From Nostoc sp. NIES-4103 (GTDB taxonomy: Bacteria > Cyanobacteriota > Cyanobacteriia > Cyanobacteriales > Nostocaceae), in contig NZ_AP018288.1 in assembly GCF_002368335.1 (NCBI RefSeq), positions 426,948-490,947 on the forward strand: a stretch of 64,000 nt of DNA, given 5' to 3'. Positions 27,929-37,089 of this stretch are shown here, one piece after another; position 1 is the stretch's first letter; each line of letters begins with the position of its first letter. Below the pieces are notes generated by a model. It had not been told where the DNA came from. It did not search any database and saw only the letters and a program-made list of their open reading frames with translations. The translations under genes and the position numbers were made by a program.

Positions 27929-28621
27929 ATGTGCCCCTTACCTCAACAGCCAAGTCCAACAGCTAAGCCACCACATGCTGTGCTTAACAGCATTTTTGCC
28001 TTTCCACCAAATCGGGACACATTAGGAGGAACATCTTACTTTATTGTAAGAAACGAAGGCAACATCCTCATAGATTGCCCTGCCTTCGTGCAAACAAATC
28101 AAGATTTTTTGCGATCGCATGGCGGCGTGCGTTGGTTATTTCTCACCCATCGCGGTGCTATTGGTAAAACAGCAGAATGGAAGCAAGCTATGGGCTGCGA
28201 AGTTCTGATTCAAGAACAAGAAGCTTATTTATTACCAGGATTAACTGTAACCACCTTTGCCCAAGAGTTGACCCTTACCACAGCACAATTAATTTGGACA
28301 CCAGGCCATTCTCCTGGTTCATCTTGCCTGTACTACAGTGATTTGGGAGGCGTACTGTTTTCTGGACGACATCTACTTCCCAACCACCAAGGTGAACCGA
28401 TGCCATTACGCACAGCAAAAACCTTCCACTGGCCCAGGCAGATTAAAAGTCTCCAGTCTTTGTTAGACCGCTTTACACCAGAAACTCTCCAGTATATTTG
28501 TCCGGGTGCAAATACAGGTTTTCTCAGGGGTAAAGGTGTAATAGATAATGCTTACTACCGCCTCGCTTCTGTTGGATTTACCAGCTTTGCTGCCAATACA
28601 GCCGATAATTTAAGGTACTGA
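27929..28621 (+). CDS. Metallo-beta-lactamase-fold protein with an altered metal site
   Basis: The 230-residue protein has the MBL fold: NILIDCP strand, LFLTHRGAIGK where active members have THxHxDH, TPGHSPGSSCLY (third His kept) and LFSGRHLL where an Asp is usual. Several metal ligands are therefore replaced, which argues against normal hydrolase activity. It may bind a different metal or act as a structural or binding protein. It diverges from the S2P gene, with 186 bases between. Confidence 0.8.
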   Translation: MCPLPQQPSPTAKPPHAVLNSIFAFPPNRDTLGGTSYFIVRNEGNILIDCPAFVQTNQDFLRSHGGVRWLFLTHRGAIGKTAEWKQAMGCEVLIQEQEAYLLPGLTVTTFAQELTLTTAQLIWTPGHSPGSSCLYYSDLGGVLFSGRHLLPNHQGEPMPLRTAKTFHWPRQIKSLQSLLDRFTPETLQYICPGANTGFLRGKGVIDNAYYRLASVGFTSFAANTADNLRY

Positions 28622-29396
28622 CAAATCGCTCTAGAGTATGAGAGGCAGCGCTTTGCGGTGTCAAGACTAGGGTGTGGGGTGAGTGGGGGTAGGGTGTAGT
28701 GAAGACTGCATTGGAGGAGGCTTGGAACCTCCACCAATGCTATCGTCTTGAAAAGGCGTAGCTCTGTACCCTTGGGTGGTTGGGGCTATCTCTTCCCCCA
28801 CACCCACTCAGCCCGCCCCAACGAGGCTTGGTCATTTGTTGGGTTGCGCTTCGCTTCACCCAACCTACATCAGTTTTAGTTTTTATCCTTAACTAAACTG
28901 TATTGAGGCATAATCTGCCACTACAAAAATAAAAAAATAGTAATTACATTGAGGCATTGACTTTTGGATACATCCAATGCTTCAAAGCATTGTATAAAGT
29001 TTATATGAACTTGATTCTTGCTAGAGCGGATATTTATTTCAGCTTAAATATAAAACTAGCTTATGTATTTTTGAGTATAATTCTTTATCATTAAATTATT
29101 TTTTTTTAATGAAGTAATTTATGGATGCCAAAAACGAAATTAAATTTAACAATATCTTGTTTTTTTAATAAAAAAATATTATTAAGATTAATTGAGTTAT
29201 TTAGCAATATTATATATACAAGCTAAGTATCATATTTTATGTCAGTAAATTTATTCAAGATTTAGTAAATAAATTTACGTAACTTTGCATTTAGTGATAA
29301 ATATTTAATTGTGCTTACTAACGCAAAAAAGTTTGTTAGTTCAATTAATTCTTTTTAGATGCGGCTGTCAAGGCAATTTGGTTAGCTGACAGACAC
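28622..29396. other. Non-coding gap, repeats then very AT-rich DNA
   Basis: The first 250 bases are dispersed repeats, including GTTGGGT/ACCCAAC (28838-28864) around GCGCTTCGCTTC. The rest is AT-rich with stop codons in all frames. It leads into the rfbA relic, so part of it may be decayed rfbA sequence beyond recognition. Confidence 0.45.
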
Positions 29397-29608
29397 CTTG
29401 AATATACTGCTAAATTCGTCAAGGATATATCGAAAAAGCCCAGCTTTGTCAGTTAGCTGAATCTATGGGTAAGAGTAGTTATGGTCGTTATCGGATGCGA
29501 ATTCTAGAAGAAGAGACTCACAATATTCTGAAAACAACAGAGCAACAAAACACCAAAAATATATTAGACACTGTTCTCGTACCAGAATTTTCTCAGGCAA
29601 AAAGGTGA
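29397..29608 (+). pseudogene. rfbA: 3' relic of glucose-1-phosphate thymidylyltransferase (rfbA)
   Basis: After a stop codon the frame reads IRQGYIEKAQLCQLAESMGKSSYGRYRMRIL and ends with a stop four bases before rfbC. RfbA enzymes end with the same pattern (WRQG-I--QLE-LA---KS-YG-YL). Only about the last 65 codons remain, and the nucleotidyltransferase core is missing. The spacing to rfbC is that of an intact rfb operon, so this is in-place decay. dTDP-glucose would have to come from another locus. Confidence 0.75.
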
Positions 29609-29612
29609 AGTT

Positions 29613-30162
29613 ATGAAGGTTGTACAGACAGATATTCCTGATGTGCTACTCATTGAGCCGCAAATTTTTGGAGATGAGCGCGGCTTTTTTTATGAAAGTT
29701 ATAACGAAAGAGCTTTTTTAGACAAAGTAGGAATATCATCTCACTTCGTACAAGATAATCATTCCCGTTCCATTGAAAATGTTCTGCGTGGTTTGCATGA
29801 CCAGATTGATCAGCCACAAGGAAAACTTGTAAGAGTAGTAGTAGGTTCAGTATTTGATGTAGCTGTTGATTTGCGAAAAAACTCCACTACTTTTGGTCAA
29901 TGGGTTGGTGTTCATCTGGCAGCTGAAAATAAACAGCAGATATGGATACCAGCAGGTTTTGCTCACGGTTTTGTGGTGCTTTCTGATTATGCGGAATTCT
30001 TGTACAAAACTACGGAATATTACACACCGCAGCATGAACGGACTATTGTGTGGAACGATCAATCCTAATTTAGCGATCGCCTGGCCAATTCAAGAGCAAG
30101 CAATTGTGTCTGCCAAGGATCAGGCTGGTAAGTTACTACAACAAGCACAGGTGTATAGATGA
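29613..30162 (+). pseudogene. rfbC: dTDP-4-dehydrorhamnose 3,5-epimerase (rfbC), frameshifted near its end
   Basis: The first frame (to 30068, 151 residues) is clear RfbC: DERGFFYESYNERAF, FVQDNHSRS, VLRGLHDQIDQPQGKLVRV, VDLRKNSTTFGQW, IPAGFAHGFVVLS. It stops after IVWNDQS. One frame over, NPNLAIAWPIQEQAIVSAKDQAG follows at once, which is the normal end of RfbC and ends overlapping rfbD by four bases. A four-base insertion near 30059-30062 explains this. The shortened protein keeps the active-site residues but loses about 30 C-terminal residues, so activity is doubtful. Confidence 0.82.
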
Positions 30163-31055
30163 AAATCCTATTAACAGGTGTAACTGGACAAGTAGGTTGG
30201 GAACTACAGCGTACCCTCATGCCTTTGGGTACAGTAATTCCAGTAGGGCGCAGACATATGGATTTAGCGCAGCCAGACACCATTCGCCACATAATTAGGG
30301 AACTAAGACCCGACTTGATTGTTAATCCGGCTGCTTACCTAGCCTCAGATAAGGCAGAGTCAGAACCAGATTTGGCGATGGCAATCAACGGTATTGCCCC
30401 TGGTGTAATGGCAGAGGAAGCAAAGCGACTGGGTGCAGCCATGATTCACTATTCTACTGCTGGTGTATTTGATGGCACTAAGAATACACCGTATAAAGAG
30501 GAAGATAAAGCAGAGCCGCCGAACATTTATGGTAAAACAAAATTAGCAGGCGAGCAGGCGATCGCTGCCGTAGGTGTAGACCATTTAATTTTCCGTATCA
30601 ATTGGGTCTACGGGCTACAACAAAGAGAGAAAAACTTTTTAATGACAATGCTGAGGCTGGCTGAAGAGCAAGAAGAAATCAGAGTTGTTGATGACCAATT
30701 TGGCGCACCGACGTGGAGCCGGATGATTGCCGAAGTTACAGCCCAAATTGTTTTTCAATCTTTGCACAATACAGCTGATTTTTTCGCTAGTAAAGGTGGA
30801 CTGTATCACTTAACAGCAAGTGGTAAAACTAGCTGGTATGGTTTTAGCAAAGCAATTTTTGAATATGATTTTCAGTGGAGTCAACGCAAGTTAAAAAGGT
30901 TGATCCCAATTACTACACAGGAGTATCCTACAACTGCACGCAGGCTAGCATATTCTATATTAGACAATCATAAATTATCTAATACTTTTAAAATGGTTAT
31001 GCCGGATTGGCAAAATATTTTAGAGTTAGTGCTTGCTCCAAGTTACTGTCCATAA
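30159..31055 (+). CDS. rfbD: dTDP-4-dehydrorhamnose reductase
   Basis: RfbD makes dTDP-L-rhamnose with NAD(P)H. The 298-residue protein has the Rossmann start LLTGVTGQVGWEL, NPAAYLASDKAESEP, the active-site Tyr-Lys in YGKTKLAGEQAI, and VDDQFGAPTWSRMIAE. The usual STDYVFDG motif reads STAGVFDG. The catalytic Thr is kept but the following Asp-Tyr is not, an unusual change that fits relaxed selection in this decaying operon. It overlaps the displaced end of rfbC by four bases (ATGA). Confidence 0.88.
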   Translation: MKILLTGVTGQVGWELQRTLMPLGTVIPVGRRHMDLAQPDTIRHIIRELRPDLIVNPAAYLASDKAESEPDLAMAINGIAPGVMAEEAKRLGAAMIHYSTAGVFDGTKNTPYKEEDKAEPPNIYGKTKLAGEQAIAAVGVDHLIFRINWVYGLQQREKNFLMTMLRLAEEQEEIRVVDDQFGAPTWSRMIAEVTAQIVFQSLHNTADFFASKGGLYHLTASGKTSWYGFSKAIFEYDFQWSQRKLKRLIPITTQEYPTTARRLAYSILDNHKLSNTFKMVMPDWQNILELVLAPSYCP

Positions 31056-31079
31056 ATTTGAACACAAAGGTTATACGTC

Positions 31080-32270
31080 ATGATAAACCGTCGTCAGCTT
31101 TTGCAGAGCCAAGATAGCAACTATATCAGATATATGGCTTCAAAATTATCCCGTAAGCTGAAATATCTGGTTAAGCGTTACATTCTTTCAAAACCTCTCC
31201 CAAGAGGGTATATTCCACTCAGCATTGATAATGCTGATACATATTTTGGTGATGACAAAGATATAAAAATTTATAAATTTGTTCATGATGAAGGTACTCA
31301 TGGTCAAGAAGCCAAATTTCTAGAAGGTGATTTTTTAAAAGTCTGGACTAATTTTAAAAGTGAATTTGAATCAGTAGTCATAGATACTACAAAACAAGGA
31401 TTTATTTTTTGGCGAGGTTTCACAATAGATCCTAATTTAAATGTAATATATGAAAAAAACCTCGAATTGAATGAAATACCAATATATCTCAGGGAATTAG
31501 TGAATTGTCAAAAATTAGAGGGAACAGTTGCGTATTTATCAAATGGTGTTCCTCAAAATTATGGTCACTGGTTGCTCTATGCCATACCGCAACTTGATAT
31601 ATATTGGAAGTTTATCAATAAACAAGAAATCGATTATTACTACATCGGTGATTCAATAGCAAATTTCCAAAAAGAAACTCTCTTGGCACTTGGTATAAAA
31701 GAAGAACAAATAGTTCATTACCCCTGCCAAGCTGATAGGTTAATAACTTGTGTAATTAACAGAAAAGTACAAAAAGAATCTCATACATATCCAAGTATTT
31801 TTGCCTACAGATTTTCCAGAAATATCTTCTTGCCTAAAGAAAATTATTCAAATAGTAAATATCCAAAACGTTTATATGTAAAACGTGGTAAAGTAAACCA
31901 TCGTGAGGTAATCAATGATAATGAAGTTATAGAATACTTAGAAAGTATAGGCTTTGAAGCATTAGAAATGCAGGGGAGAACAATGCAGGAGCAAGCTGAA
32001 ATATTTTACAATGCAGATGTAATAATTTCAGTAACTGGTTCGGGTTTAACAAATTTACTATTTATTAGGGAAAGTACAACAGTTATTGAAATTGTTCCTT
32101 TCAGTTTTAGGGATGGTTTCTTCTATGCTTTAGGAAGTTATTCTCAGGCAAATTATTTCTATATGTTAGGTGAAAAAGTTCCAGGAGATACTACTAAACC
32201 ACAGCGTTCAAATATTAAAGTTAATATTAACAAACTCAAACAAATATGTAAATTAGCTAATTTAGTGTAA
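31080..32270 (+). CDS. GT61-family glycosyltransferase
   Basis: The protein has 396 residues with the DUF563/GT61 core: LSNGVPQNYGHWLLYAIPQL in the middle, LYVKRGKVNHREVINDNEVIEYL, and VSVTGSGLTNLLFI-like sequence near the end (written here as IISVTGSGLTN). GT61 enzymes add sugars in capsule or exopolysaccharide assembly. It follows rfbD by 24 bases, so a rhamnose-containing surface polymer was probably the original product. Its frame is intact although rfbA and rfbC upstream are damaged. Confidence 0.83.
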   Translation: MINRRQLLQSQDSNYIRYMASKLSRKLKYLVKRYILSKPLPRGYIPLSIDNADTYFGDDKDIKIYKFVHDEGTHGQEAKFLEGDFLKVWTNFKSEFESVVIDTTKQGFIFWRGFTIDPNLNVIYEKNLELNEIPIYLRELVNCQKLEGTVAYLSNGVPQNYGHWLLYAIPQLDIYWKFINKQEIDYYYIGDSIANFQKETLLALGIKEEQIVHYPCQADRLITCVINRKVQKESHTYPSIFAYRFSRNIFLPKENYSNSKYPKRLYVKRGKVNHREVINDNEVIEYLESIGFEALEMQGRTMQEQAEIFYNADVIISVTGSGLTNLLFIRESTTVIEIVPFSFRDGFFYALGSYSQANYFYMLGEKVPGDTTKPQRSNIKVNINKLKQICKLANLV

Positions 32271-32396
32271 GTTAACGAAGGCAGGAGGCAGGAGGCCGTT
32301 TTTGTCACGAGGATTTATACCCCGTTCCAAAAACTTTTCGCCTTAAAAGGCGAGGTTTTTGACCCGATTGTTTCGATAATGTTTTAAAAGTCGGAG

Positions 32397-32530
32397 TGGT
32401 CAAAAATTATGCGAGTCGTCGAACCATGTAAAGTGGTGGCGCACTATAAAGCACATGGTTGGAACACAATCGCGTAATGTTTTGGTCAAGCTGTTATTTT
32501 TGTCTAAATATCAGCATTGACCAAAACATT
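32397..32530. repeat. Highly structured inverted-repeat region
   Basis: A 14-bp perfect stem, AATGTTTTGGTCAA (32476-32489) with 32517-32530, is extended inward by GCTG/CAGC across a one-base bulge. To its left a looser inverted repeat pairs 32397-32430 with 32453-32487 (around GAACCATGT/ACATGGTT). The two structures share the GGTCAA strand and are thus mutually exclusive. It fills most of the gap between the GT61 and ctpA genes, which converge here. Confidence 0.6.
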
Positions 32531-32573
32531 GTAACTTCAACAGTCTTGACCGCTTTTTCTTGAGTTATTTAAT

Positions 32574-33791
32574 CTAAACTCCAGTCGCTAATAGTTCCAC
32601 TGCTGCTTGATATTGTTGATCTGCTTCTGTAGCAATTTGTTCGCGGGTTATTGGTTCTTGAGTAATGACTGTATCTGGCTTAATACCTAATTTATTGATA
32701 TCCCGGTGATTAGGAGTTTCATACTTAGCAATTGTGACTGCCAAGCCAGAACCATCCGACAATTCAAACAAGGACTGAATTAAACCTTTGCCAAAAGTAG
32801 TTTCACCTACCAACTTAGCACGACCATTATCTTGTAGTGCGCCGGCGAGAATCTCACTGGCACTAGCAGTTCCTTGATTGACCAAAATTACTAAAGGATC
32901 GTCTGTCAAGGCTGGGCCGAATGCTTCAAAACTACCTTGAATGCCTTGACGATTCACGGTGTAGACGATGGTGCCTGAATCTAACCACAGACGGGCAATA
33001 TCAATGCCTGATTGTAATAGCCCACCTGGATTATTTCGTAAATCGAGAATGTAGGCAGCAGCGCCTTTTTTTTCTAGACTAGAAATAGCGTGTGCCAATT
33101 CCATAGAGGCGTTGGCATTAAATTGAGTTAGGCGCAGATAGCCAATTGGCGTACCTTGTGGAGAAAAGCGTAAATCTGCCACAACAGGGTTAAGAGTGAT
33201 GCGATCGCGTACTACTCTAATTTCCGTTTCTCCTTCGCCGTCTCGCTCGATCAACAGCGTAATCAGGCTACCAATAGGGCCGCGCATTCTGGCTGCTGCT
33301 TCATCGAGGGTGAGATTTTCTGTAGAAACGCCTTCAATTTTGAGAATGCGATCGCGTGGTCTAATTCCGGCTTTATCCGCTGGTGAACCCGCGATGGGAG
33401 ACACCACTTCTAACTTTCCTGTCTGGGGATTGAGGGCGATTTGTAAACCCACCCCAGTCAATTCTCCAGAAGTATTCACCTGCAAACTACGGTACTGTTC
33501 TGGGTCTAAAAAGCGAGTAAAAGGGTCATCAAGGCTTTTAAGCATTCCCTGAATTGCCCCGTAAGTTGCTTTAGAGTTGTTAAGCGGCTGTTGTAGAGCC
33601 TTTTGCCTGACCGCTGCCCAGTTTTGATGATTAAACGTGCCATCCAGATAAGTGCGATTGACAATTCGCCAAACTTCTGAAACTAGCTTTTGTTCCTGTG
33701 TCAAAGCCGCTGCTGGCTGGATGAGTACCAACAGCGCCAAGCAAAAAGCCATCAATAGTGAAAATCCAAAGCGAAAAGTCTGTTTGTGCAT
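32574..33791 (-). CDS. ctpA: Carboxyl-terminal processing protease
   Basis: The start at 33791 (MHKQTFRF) gives a clean signal peptide ending PAAALT. Two earlier Met codons only lengthen it. The product has 405 residues: a PDZ domain (about 110-195) and an S41 peptidase core with the catalytic Ser in NQGTASASEILAGAL and Lys in ETTFGKGLIQS. CtpA removes the C-terminal extension of photosystem II D1 in the thylakoid lumen. Divergence from petB is the common arrangement of cyanobacterial ctpA. A paralogue such as CtpB cannot be excluded by sequence reading alone. Confidence 0.87.
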   Translation of the reverse strand: MHKQTFRFGFSLLMAFCLALLVLIQPAAALTQEQKLVSEVWRIVNRTYLDGTFNHQNWAAVRQKALQQPLNNSKATYGAIQGMLKSLDDPFTRFLDPEQYRSLQVNTSGELTGVGLQIALNPQTGKLEVVSPIAGSPADKAGIRPRDRILKIEGVSTENLTLDEAAARMRGPIGSLITLLIERDGEGETEIRVVRDRITLNPVVADLRFSPQGTPIGYLRLTQFNANASMELAHAISSLEKKGAAAYILDLRNNPGGLLQSGIDIARLWLDSGTIVYTVNRQGIQGSFEAFGPALTDDPLVILVNQGTASASEILAGALQDNGRAKLVGETTFGKGLIQSLFELSDGSGLAVTIAKYETPNHRDINKLGIKPDTVITQEPITREQIATEADQQYQAAVELLATGV

Positions 33792-34169
33792 GAACCCCAT
33801 TTTCAATCCCACCTCAACCCAAATTGCCTATAATTGCCCAATTACCTTGTTGTTGATGAAATCTATCTCTCGACTATGTTACTTTTTTTATAGAAGTGAT
33901 GCATTGTTCTCATCAACTTGTTAATGCAATTGATGCTGATGCATCGCGCTCAACAAACGATAAGATCTACTTTGTGTCCACCATTTTCTGTGTTGGGTTG
34001 CAAAGAGAACGCAATATATCCCATATTTGCAGAGTGTTAAGTTTTTTTAAACTTTTATCACTTTGAAAGCTCAAAAGCAAACAAACCAACTCCTCTTTGT
34101 GAAAAAATCCCAAAATTGCTAATTGGGATATTGATCAACCGCAACCGATTTTTAGGAATTTGAGATTGT
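33792..34169. other. Divergent promoter region between ctpA and petB
   Basis: No gene is seen in these 378 bases. The part near petB is AT-rich with several TATAAT-like hexamers, but I cannot fix a promoter. TTTTTAGGAATTTG before the petB ATG provides a possible ribosome-binding site (AGGA). Confidence 0.5.
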
Positions 34170-34817
34170 ATGGCCAACGTTTACGACTGGTTTGAGGAAC
34201 GCTTGGAAATTCAGGCGCTAGCTGATGACGTAACTAGCAAGTACGTCCCTCCCCACGTCAATATTTTTTACTGCCTGGGTGGAATTACCCTAACTTGCTT
34301 TCTCATCCAGTTTGCCACTGGATTTGCCATGACGTTCTACTACAAACCAACAGTTGCTGAAGCTTACTCCTCTGTGGAGTACATCATGAATGAAGTCAGC
34401 TTTGGTTGGTTAATTCGCTCCATCCACCGCTGGTCTGCCAGCATGATGGTGCTAATGATGATTTTGCACGTCTTCCGGGTATACCTGACTGGTGGTTTCA
34501 AAAAGCCCCGCGAGTTAACTTGGGTAAGTGGCGTTATCTTAGCGGTAATCACAGTTTCCTTTGGTGTAACAGGCTACTCCCTACCTTGGGATCAAGTCGG
34601 CTACTGGGCTGTGAAAATCGTTAGTGGTGTACCAGAAGCAATTCCCGTAGTTGGCGTTTTGATTTCCGACCTACTACGCGGTGGTTCTAGTGTTGGTCAA
34701 GCAACCCTGACTCGCTACTACAGCGCCCACACATTTGTGCTACCTTGGCTGATTGCGGTCTTCATGCTATTCCACTTCTTGATGATCCGCAAACAAGGTA
34801 TTTCCGGGCCTTTGTAA
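34170..34817 (+). CDS. petB: Cytochrome b6
   Basis: Core subunit of the cytochrome b6f complex in the thylakoid membrane, carrying electrons from plastoquinol. The product has 215 residues, the usual length. It starts MANVYDWFEERLEIQALADDV, with heme-binding His in SIHRWSASMMVLMMILHVFRVY and YYSAHTFVLPWLIAVFMLFHFLMIRKQG. The Cys that holds heme c-i is in VNIFYCLGG. petD follows 264 bases later, as usual for cyanobacteria. Confidence 0.97.
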   Translation: MANVYDWFEERLEIQALADDVTSKYVPPHVNIFYCLGGITLTCFLIQFATGFAMTFYYKPTVAEAYSSVEYIMNEVSFGWLIRSIHRWSASMMVLMMILHVFRVYLTGGFKKPRELTWVSGVILAVITVSFGVTGYSLPWDQVGYWAVKIVSGVPEAIPVVGVLISDLLRGGSSVGQATLTRYYSAHTFVLPWLIAVFMLFHFLMIRKQGISGPL

Positions 34818-34970
34818 TTCCATCAGTTCAAATGTCAAAAGGCAACAGCAATCAGTTCCAAGATCAAGTCGTTTGTTTTAAACTGAGGGAAAATCAGCAA
34901 TAGATAACTCATAAGTTACTAAAAAGAACAAACACTTGTATTTGTAGCTGAAAGCTGTAGAACCCTGGGG

Positions 34971-35007
34971 GCGGCTGCCCCATGAACTCGACAGTGGGGC
35001 TAGCCGC
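34971..35007 (+). promoter_or_regulatory. Stable hairpin between petB and petD
   Basis: GCGGCT-GCCCCA pairs with TGGGGC-T-AGCCGC (one bulged T) around a 12-base loop. It has no U-run, so it is more likely an mRNA-stabilising or processing element than a full terminator. Confidence 0.5.
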
Positions 35008-35081
35008 GACTTAGGGATACCAAATAGCTGATGGATTGACAAATGCTTTAACTGAAATTAAGCAGGAGAGCGCATTTAAAA

Positions 35082-35564
35082 ATGGCAACGCAAAAAAAAC
35101 CCGATCTGAGCGATCCTCAATTAAGAGCCAAACTCGCCAAAGGCATGGGCCACAACTATTATGGCGAACCCGCTTGGCCCAATGACTTATTGTATGTATT
35201 TCCAGTTGTAATCATGGGTTCGTTCGCTTGTATAGTGGCTCTAGCTGTGCTAGACCCTGCGATGACAGGTGAACCAGCCAATCCTTTTGCCACACCATTG
35301 GAAATTTTGCCAGAGTGGTATTTGTATCCAGTATTCCAGATTTTGCGATCGCTCCCTAACAAACTCTTAGGAGTGTTAGCAATGGCTTCCGTACCTCTGG
35401 GACTGATTCTCGTTCCTTTTATTGAGAACGTTAATAAGTTCCAAAACCCCTTCCGCCGTCCAGTAGCGACTACAGTGTTCCTTTTTGGCACTCTCGTCAC
35501 TCTGTGGCTAGGTATTGGTGCTGCTTTACCATTAGACAAATCTTTGACCTTGGGACTTTTCTAA
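35082..35564 (+). CDS. petD: Cytochrome b6f complex subunit IV
   Basis: The 160-residue product is the standard subunit IV: KKPDLSDPQLRAKLAKGMGHNYYGEPAWPNDLLY at the start, then three membrane helices. The PEWY motif of the quinol-oxidation site lies in EILPEWYLYPVFQILRS. It works with cytochrome b6, encoded just upstream. AGCAGGAGAG before the ATG is a good ribosome-binding site. Confidence 0.97.
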   Translation: MATQKKPDLSDPQLRAKLAKGMGHNYYGEPAWPNDLLYVFPVVIMGSFACIVALAVLDPAMTGEPANPFATPLEILPEWYLYPVFQILRSLPNKLLGVLAMASVPLGLILVPFIENVNKFQNPFRRPVATTVFLFGTLVTLWLGIGAALPLDKSLTLGLF

Positions 35565-35584
35565 AGTAGTCACTGCAAAGAGTT

Positions 35585-35651
35585 TTGACGCCTGTGAGTT
35601 TCAAGAGCATATTTTATAGATGTGCTTTTGAAAAAAATTGACAGGCGTCAA
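35585..35651 (+). terminator. Long hairpin terminator after petD
   Basis: TTGACGCCTGT pairs with ACAGGCGTCAA (11 bp), with further inner pairing (TTTCAA/TTTGAAA). ATTTTAAT follows. It starts 20 bases after the petD stop. Confidence 0.65.
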
Positions 35652-36121
35652 TTTTAATAATCAAACTGGCATCTGAGATTGAAAGTTTTGGATGGAAAAG
35701 CCATTCCTAAATCTCAAATCACTAAAACACAACAAATATAAACATATTTCACCTGTCGCGACCAAGCGCGAGTTTAAGGGCGCCAGAGTAATCGCACTAC
35801 ACCTTTGTATGAGTGTAGGTAAAAATACCGCTTTGGGACAAAGTGCTGGGTACTTAAACAGTTAATCAATTATCAAATTCTTTGCTGATAACTGTTAACT
35901 ATTATTCCCTTTCCCCAGTCCCTAATCCCTAGTCCCTGTTTATTTAGGTTAATGTTAAGTTGCTAGTTACAATCCTCATAATGCCAAAATCAGCCATATT
36001 TTGTATTTTGGTAGAAAAAATCCGCCAAACTAGGTTTTTTTTAGCTATCAGAGAAATTTTGCTAAAAGTGCAAAATTCAATAACTAGCAACTTATGTTTA
36101 CTTGTATTCAAAACACCGTCA
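35652..36121. other. Intergenic region before the anti-sigma-type gene
   Basis: AT-rich DNA with a dispersed-repeat tract (CCCCAGTCCCTAATCCCTAG, about 35915-35934). The frame of the following gene is open back to 35960, but that part lacks conserved sequence and I do not take it as coding. Confidence 0.4.
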
Positions 36122-36565
36122 ATGTTTAGCATAGTGCAGCAAGACCATCTGACGGTGAAGAGCGAACTGAGCCTTCTAAACCAAGTGCAACAATGGTTTG
36201 AGCAGTTTTGTCTAAAATATTTGTTTCAACTTGGCTGGTCAGAAAGTCAACTTTATCGCCTCAACTTAGCATTAGCAGAGGGCTTTACCAATGCAGTTCG
36301 TCATGCTCATCGTGCTTTACCACCAGAAACAACCATAGAGATTGAAGTTAGCTTATGGATAGACCGACTGGAAATAAAAATTTGGGATTATGGAAAACCT
36401 TTTAATCCTGATGCGATCGCAGAGCCAGAACCAGGTACTCTGCAAGCAGGGGGTTACGGATGGTTTCTCCTGAGACGTTTAGCTGACCGTGTTGTCTACG
36501 AACGCAGTGCAGATGATAGGAATTGTTTGCTGATTGTCAAATATGCCAAAGAAGGTCAAGTATAA
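36122..36565 (+). CDS. Anti-sigma regulatory factor, RsbW-type ATP-binding protein
   Basis: I start at 36122 (MFSIVQQDHLTVKSELSLLNQVQQWF), where homology to the family begins. The product has 147 residues with a HATPase_c_2 fold: NLALAEGFTNAVRHAH (N box), IKIWDYGKPFNPD (G1) and GGYGWFLLRRLADRVVYER (G2). Such Ser kinases phosphorylate anti-sigma antagonists in partner-switching pathways. No antagonist or phosphatase is next to it. Confidence 0.85.
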   Translation: MFSIVQQDHLTVKSELSLLNQVQQWFEQFCLKYLFQLGWSESQLYRLNLALAEGFTNAVRHAHRALPPETTIEIEVSLWIDRLEIKIWDYGKPFNPDAIAEPEPGTLQAGGYGWFLLRRLADRVVYERSADDRNCLLIVKYAKEGQV

Positions 36566-37089
36566 AAACAAGGAGTCAGAAGCCAAGAGTTGAAGTCATC
36601 ATATTTTCTAACTCCTGGCTTCTGACCCCTGGTTATTAAGTACACTGTTCACTTTTAGGGATCTGCACTCACCTCAATTCATTATGCCTTTATATACGTA
36701 ATTATACTAGAGTTATTCAATTAATTATACATAAAAATTTGTATAAAAAAAAATACTTAATCCAGTAAAGTCAGCATACGAGTTGCAGCTAATACTTTGT
36801 TAGGATTTGGCAGCAAGTAATTGGTAATTTTAACTTTTGTTGAGGGACGGCTCACCACGCCTAGTGATGCTATTAATTGATAAAAATTAGTGTATCTAAG
36901 CTAAAACACATATTCATTGCATACTCACATTCGTCAGGGCCGTTAACAGTCAACTGGGAACAGTCTACAAATTAACATATGCAACTTTGATGTAGAACAG
37001 CTTACTAACTTTGGTGGCTCCAGGAAATTTGTGTTTTCCAATAAGAGCCGTTTAGTGCTGACAGAGATAGAAAAAATCGGGAAAAATAT
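36566..37089. other. Non-coding region upstream of the GDP-mannose dehydratase gene
   Basis: No frame or RNA is recognised. It starts with an inverted pair of repeats (GGAGTCAGAAGCCAAGAGTT and AACTCCTGGCTTCTGACCCC, about 36570-36630) that could form a terminator for the preceding gene. The rest is AT-rich promoter-type DNA. Confidence 0.45.

Noticed and set aside
35960..36121. N-terminal extension of the anti-sigma-type protein
   Set aside because: The family homology starts at the Met at 36122. The upstream residues look like translated AT-rich spacer.
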